Of a DNA stretch of 10,480 nt, positions 7,939-10,480 are shown piece after piece. Both the position numbers and the translations under genes were made by a program. The DNA lies in assembly GCA_001662425.1 (NCBI GenBank), contig BDDC01002611.1, forward strand, positions 1,200 to 11,679, given 5' to 3'. Within the stretch, counting starts at the first letter, position 1, and each line of letters opens with the position of its first letter. Source of the stretch: Chlamydomonas sphaeroides. Taxonomy: Eukaryota > Chlorophyta > Chlorophyceae > Chlamydomonadales > Chlamydomonadaceae. Under the pieces are notes generated by a model, which saw only the letters and a program-made list of their open reading frames with translations, ran no database searches and was not told the DNA's origin.

Positions 7939-10308
7939 TCAGCGCCGCCCCGCGCCCACCACCTCCACGCCCTGCGCCGCCGGCGCGCCCGCCGCGCCCG
8001 CCTCTGCCGCCACCGCCCCGCCCTCTACCCCCTGCGCCTCTACCGCCTCCGCCACCGCCACCGCCTCCGCCCTCGCCTCCGCCACCGCCTCCGCGCGCGC
8101 CTTGGCCGCCTTGGCCGCCTCCAGGTCCGCGTTGGCCTTGACCGCCCCGAAGCGCAGCAGCGAGTCGTTCAGCGAGTTGAGCGTCCGCATGTCGCCCTCA
8201 GGGAACACCACGGGCCGGGGGCCAGGCAGCCCGCCCGCCTCCGCGCCGCCGCCGCCCAGCCCCAGGCCGCCCAGCAGGCCGCCCAGGAAGGCCAGCGGCG
8301 CGGGCAGCGAGGGCCGGGGCGGCGGCGGCGGCGGCGGCAGCAGGCCGTCGGCGGCGGCCTGGGTGTAGGCGAAGGAGAAGGCGCGGCGCAGCTCGGCGGG
8401 GCCGGCGCGCACGGGCGCGTCAAAGTGGCAGGGGATGATCTGCTTGAAGTCCCAGTCGGTGCAGATGTCCTCCACCCAGTCCACAACCTGGGAGTGAGGG
8501 AGGGGAGGGGGGGCGAGGGCGATTCCAGTGAGCGAGGGGCCTGCCGCCGGTCGTATAATGAAGAGGGCTGGAGGGAGGAGCACGGAGCCACCGGCGACGG
8601 CAAGAAGGCCTCTTCTGCTGCCTCCCGTGTCCCCTCGCCCCGCCTACCAGCCCCCTCCCCCCCCACAGCCGCTCACGCTCTTGGGTATGCGGCTGTACAC
8701 CAGCGTCTCCACCACCGGCCCCACGATGAGCTTGTTGGACACCGCCGCGAACGAGGCCTCGGGCGTCAGCAGGTTGCCGGGGCCGAAGTACAGCACCAGC
8801 AGCGACATGCGGGCCCAGCCTGGGGAGGGGAAGGGGCAGGAGGGGAGGGGAGGGAGGGGAGGGAAGGGAAGGGGAGGGAGTGAGGGGAGGGGGAGGGACT
8901 GGCGAGGTGAGGGGCGAGCGACGGGGGGGGGCGAGGGGCGAGCGGCGCACGGCGACAGAGTGCGGGCAGCGCATGGCCTCAGGCCGCCGCTGATCCGTGC
9001 GCCTCGTTCACCCTCCCAGACAGGGACCCCTGCCCCCTCCCGCCCCTCCCGCCCCTCCCGCCCCTCCCGTTCCCCGGCCCACCCTTCCTCCGCGCCGCGG
9101 GCGTGTCCTCCACCGGCCCCGGCTGCGCGATGGCCGCCACCTGCTCCCGGCTCATGCCGCCCGCGATGAAGCGAGACAGCCAGCCGTCGCGGGCCAGCTC
9201 CAGCAGCGCGTCCACGGGGATGACCTGGCGGGCAGGGGAGGGGGGAAAGGGGGGAGGGGAGGGAGGAGGGGAGAGAGGGGAGGAGCGGGATGCGGTGTGA
9301 GGAGGCGCCGTGCAGCATGCCGCGAGCCCACACCGTGCCCGGGCTGCGCCCGTTCCGCACACGAGCCATGCCCCCAAGCTGCGCCCCCGCCCCCTTTGCA
9401 AGCCATCGCCCTGCCCTCTGGCCCCCTTCTCTTCCCCATCCCTTGTCCGCGCCCTGCCCCCCGGCCCGGCACCTCGGGCGGGTCCTCCGGCACAAACACC
9501 ACCGCGTCCGTGAGCAGCAGGCTGCGGCTCTTCTTGTGGAAGAAGGCCACCTCGCTGAAGCGCACGTAGTCGCCCACGCCTGGGGGCGGGCGCGGGGGTG
9601 GAGGGCAGGGAAAGTGAGAGGGAGGGCAGGCAGGGTGAAGGGGAGGGGAGGCAGGGTGAGGGGGACGTGGGGGTGCGGAAGTGGCCCACGCTGCGGCCCA
9701 CGCTGAAGGTGGTGCACAGTGCCAGCTGCTCCTGCTGCCCCCGTGAGCTGCTCTTGCTGCCCCCGTGAGCTGCTCTTGCTGTCCCCGTGAGCTGCTCCTG
9801 CTGGCCCCGCACAGCCTCAGCCTCAGCCGCTTGCCCGGCCCCCCTTGCGCCCCCTGGCCGCCTCCACCCCCCGGCCCTGCGCCACGGCCCGCTGCCGGCC
9901 CTCACCGATGCTGGGCGGCAGGAACAGCTTCTGCTCGATCTCGTCCGCCCAGGGCACCGTGGGGTCGCCGCTGACCAGCTCGCCGGCGGGGAAGATGCCG
10001 AAGAACTGGGCAGGGGCAGGGAGGCAGGAGGGGTCAGGATGAGAGAGATGGAGGATACGATGGAGTCGCGAGCCCATAGAGCAGCTAGGGGCAAGCCGTG
10101 CCCTGGTGGCCTCCTCCCGCCATCGCCGCCTGCATGGCACCGTGTGGGCCCCTGCATGGGGTGCGCCATGCAGTGCCCCGCCGCCCCGCCGCCCGCACAC
10201 GCGGCCGCTCGCGCCGCCCCTCCGACCCCGGCCCAACCCCCCCCCCCCGGGGCCCACCTGCGGCGGCAGGTTGAGCGGGAAGGACCACTGGAAGGGCGCC
10301 ACGTAGAC
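7939..10308 (-). CDS. DUF4336 family protein, C-terminal 363 residues: complement(join(7939..8487, 8677..8819, 9083..9224, 9473..9579, 9906..10005, 10258..10308)), 5' partial
   Basis: DUF4336 is a family of unassigned function related to the metallo-beta-lactamase fold, found in plants, algae and bacteria. Plant and algal members often carry a plastid signal, but this start is off the window. Six exons (1092 nt) join in phase; intron 10309 onward continues past the edge. Motifs in order, numbered from the first residue seen: VYVAPFQWSFPLNLP (1-15), VPWADEIEQKLF (35-46), EVAFFHKKSRSLLLTDAVVF (60-79), VPEDPPE (80-86), VEDTPAARRK (124-133), GWARMSLLVLYFGP (134-147), GPVVETLVYSRIPKS (167-181), DWVEDI (184-189), DWDFKQIIPCHFDAPV (192-207, with the His-x-Asp pair H202/D204), LRRAF (214-218), FPEGDMRTLNSLND (276-289). 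A seven-Pro run (232-238) and a Gly/Leu-rich insert sit between the last two motifs. Residues 299-363 form an Ala/Glu/Val-rich tail that looks added. Downstream of VLYFGP the protein is shorter than I expect of plant members. The gene converges with the small thylakoid gene. Confidence 0.88.
8821..8898. repeat. Polypurine (plus) / polypyrimidine (transcript) tract in a DUF4336 intron
   Basis: Almost uninterrupted G/A on the plus strand in ggggaggg-type repeats, with one C and one T break. On the transcript it is the pyrimidine tract leading to the acceptor at 8820. Similar tracts lead to the acceptors near 9225, 9580 and 10309. Confidence 0.85.
9034..9069 (-). repeat. 9-bp tandem repeat, four copies, just inside a 5' splice site
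   Basis: The plus strand reads cccctcccg four times, so the DUF4336 pre-mRNA carries runs of 3 and 4 G from about base 14 of the intron that begins at 9082. It meets the G-quadruplex pattern. Confidence 0.9.
9721..9808. repeat. 22-bp minisatellite, about four copies, in a DUF4336 intron
   Basis: Units beginning gtgagctgctc start at 9743, 9765 and 9787, and a diverged copy precedes them at about 9721. Differences are single bases (cttgctgc, cttgctgt, cctgctgg). It lies inside the 326-base intron 9580-9905. Confidence 0.88.
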
Positions 10309-10480
10309 CTGCGTGGGAGGGGGGAGGGTTGGGGAGGGAGGGGAGGCGAGGGGAGGGGAGAGGAGGTGTAAAATGGGAGAGGAGGGGGTACGGTTGGGAG
10401 AGAGCAAGCACTGGGGGGGGACGGGGGCGAGAGCTGCGATGGGGTGGCGCCGTGGTGGGCCGTGTGGCGGGCACAGCGAC
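10309..10480 (-). other. 3' part of a DUF4336 intron running off the window
   Basis: On the transcript strand this stretch is CT-rich and ends CCCACGCAG before the exon at 10308. I find no family motif in it. The plus-strand TGTAA at 10368-10372 is antisense to the gene and likely chance. Confidence 0.6.

Noticed and set aside
7218..8141. 307-codon plus-strand open frame with an HVGP/HVGR repeat
   Set aside because: The peptide repeat is only the 12-bp G-box array read in frame, and its end overlaps the well-supported DUF4336 last exon on the other strand.
1..10480. CRISPR array, transposon, integron, tRNA or rRNA
   Set aside because: Repeats present are contiguous minisatellites without unique spacers. 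I see no transposase, terminal repeats, long terminal repeats or tRNA-like folds.

Overview
The window is nuclear DNA of a GC-rich green alga (Chlorophyta, probably Chlorophyceae; I cannot name a genus). Evidence: every convincing gene is cut by short GT-AG introns with CT-rich 3' ends, proteins are rich in Ala/Gly/Pro, chloroplast transit peptides are present, the green-algal poly(A) signal TGTAA occurs where a 3' end is expected, and the proteins are plastid proteins of plants and algae. There are no bacterial operons, mobile elements, RNA genes or CRISPR arrays that I can support.

Layout. (1) 1-699, minus strand: first two certain exons of APC6/CDC16, a TPR subunit of the anaphase-promoting complex; the rest lies beyond the left edge. 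(2) 700-1790: intergenic DNA holding the APC6 promoter and probably the 3' UTR of the next gene. (3) 1791-3719, minus strand: a complete six-exon THF1 (PSB29, thylakoid formation 1) gene, 265 aa; all splice junctions join in phase. (4) 3720-4702: a divergent promoter region of about 1 kb. (5) 4703-6220, plus strand: a five-exon gene for a 151-aa protein with a two-part thylakoid targeting sequence and two membrane segments. I do not recognise its family. TGTAA follows at 6707. (6) 6221-7938: intergenic, between convergent genes, very GC-rich, with a 17-bp tandem repeat and a strikingly regular 12-bp CACGTG (G-box) array. (7) 7939-10480, minus strand: the last six exons (363 residues) of a DUF4336 protein, a metallo-beta-lactamase-like family found in plants, algae and bacteria; its start lies beyond the right edge.

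Together: two genes (THF1 and the small two-helix protein) act at the thylakoid and share one divergent promoter region, so co-expression is a reasonable inference. The DUF4336 gene has no assigned function, and APC6 belongs to cell-cycle control. The most notable points are the unassigned thylakoid protein with a 29-nt microexon and a duplicated 3' splice site that would give an alternative C-terminus, the six-unit G-box array, and G-quadruplex-type repeats placed just inside 5' splice sites in two genes.
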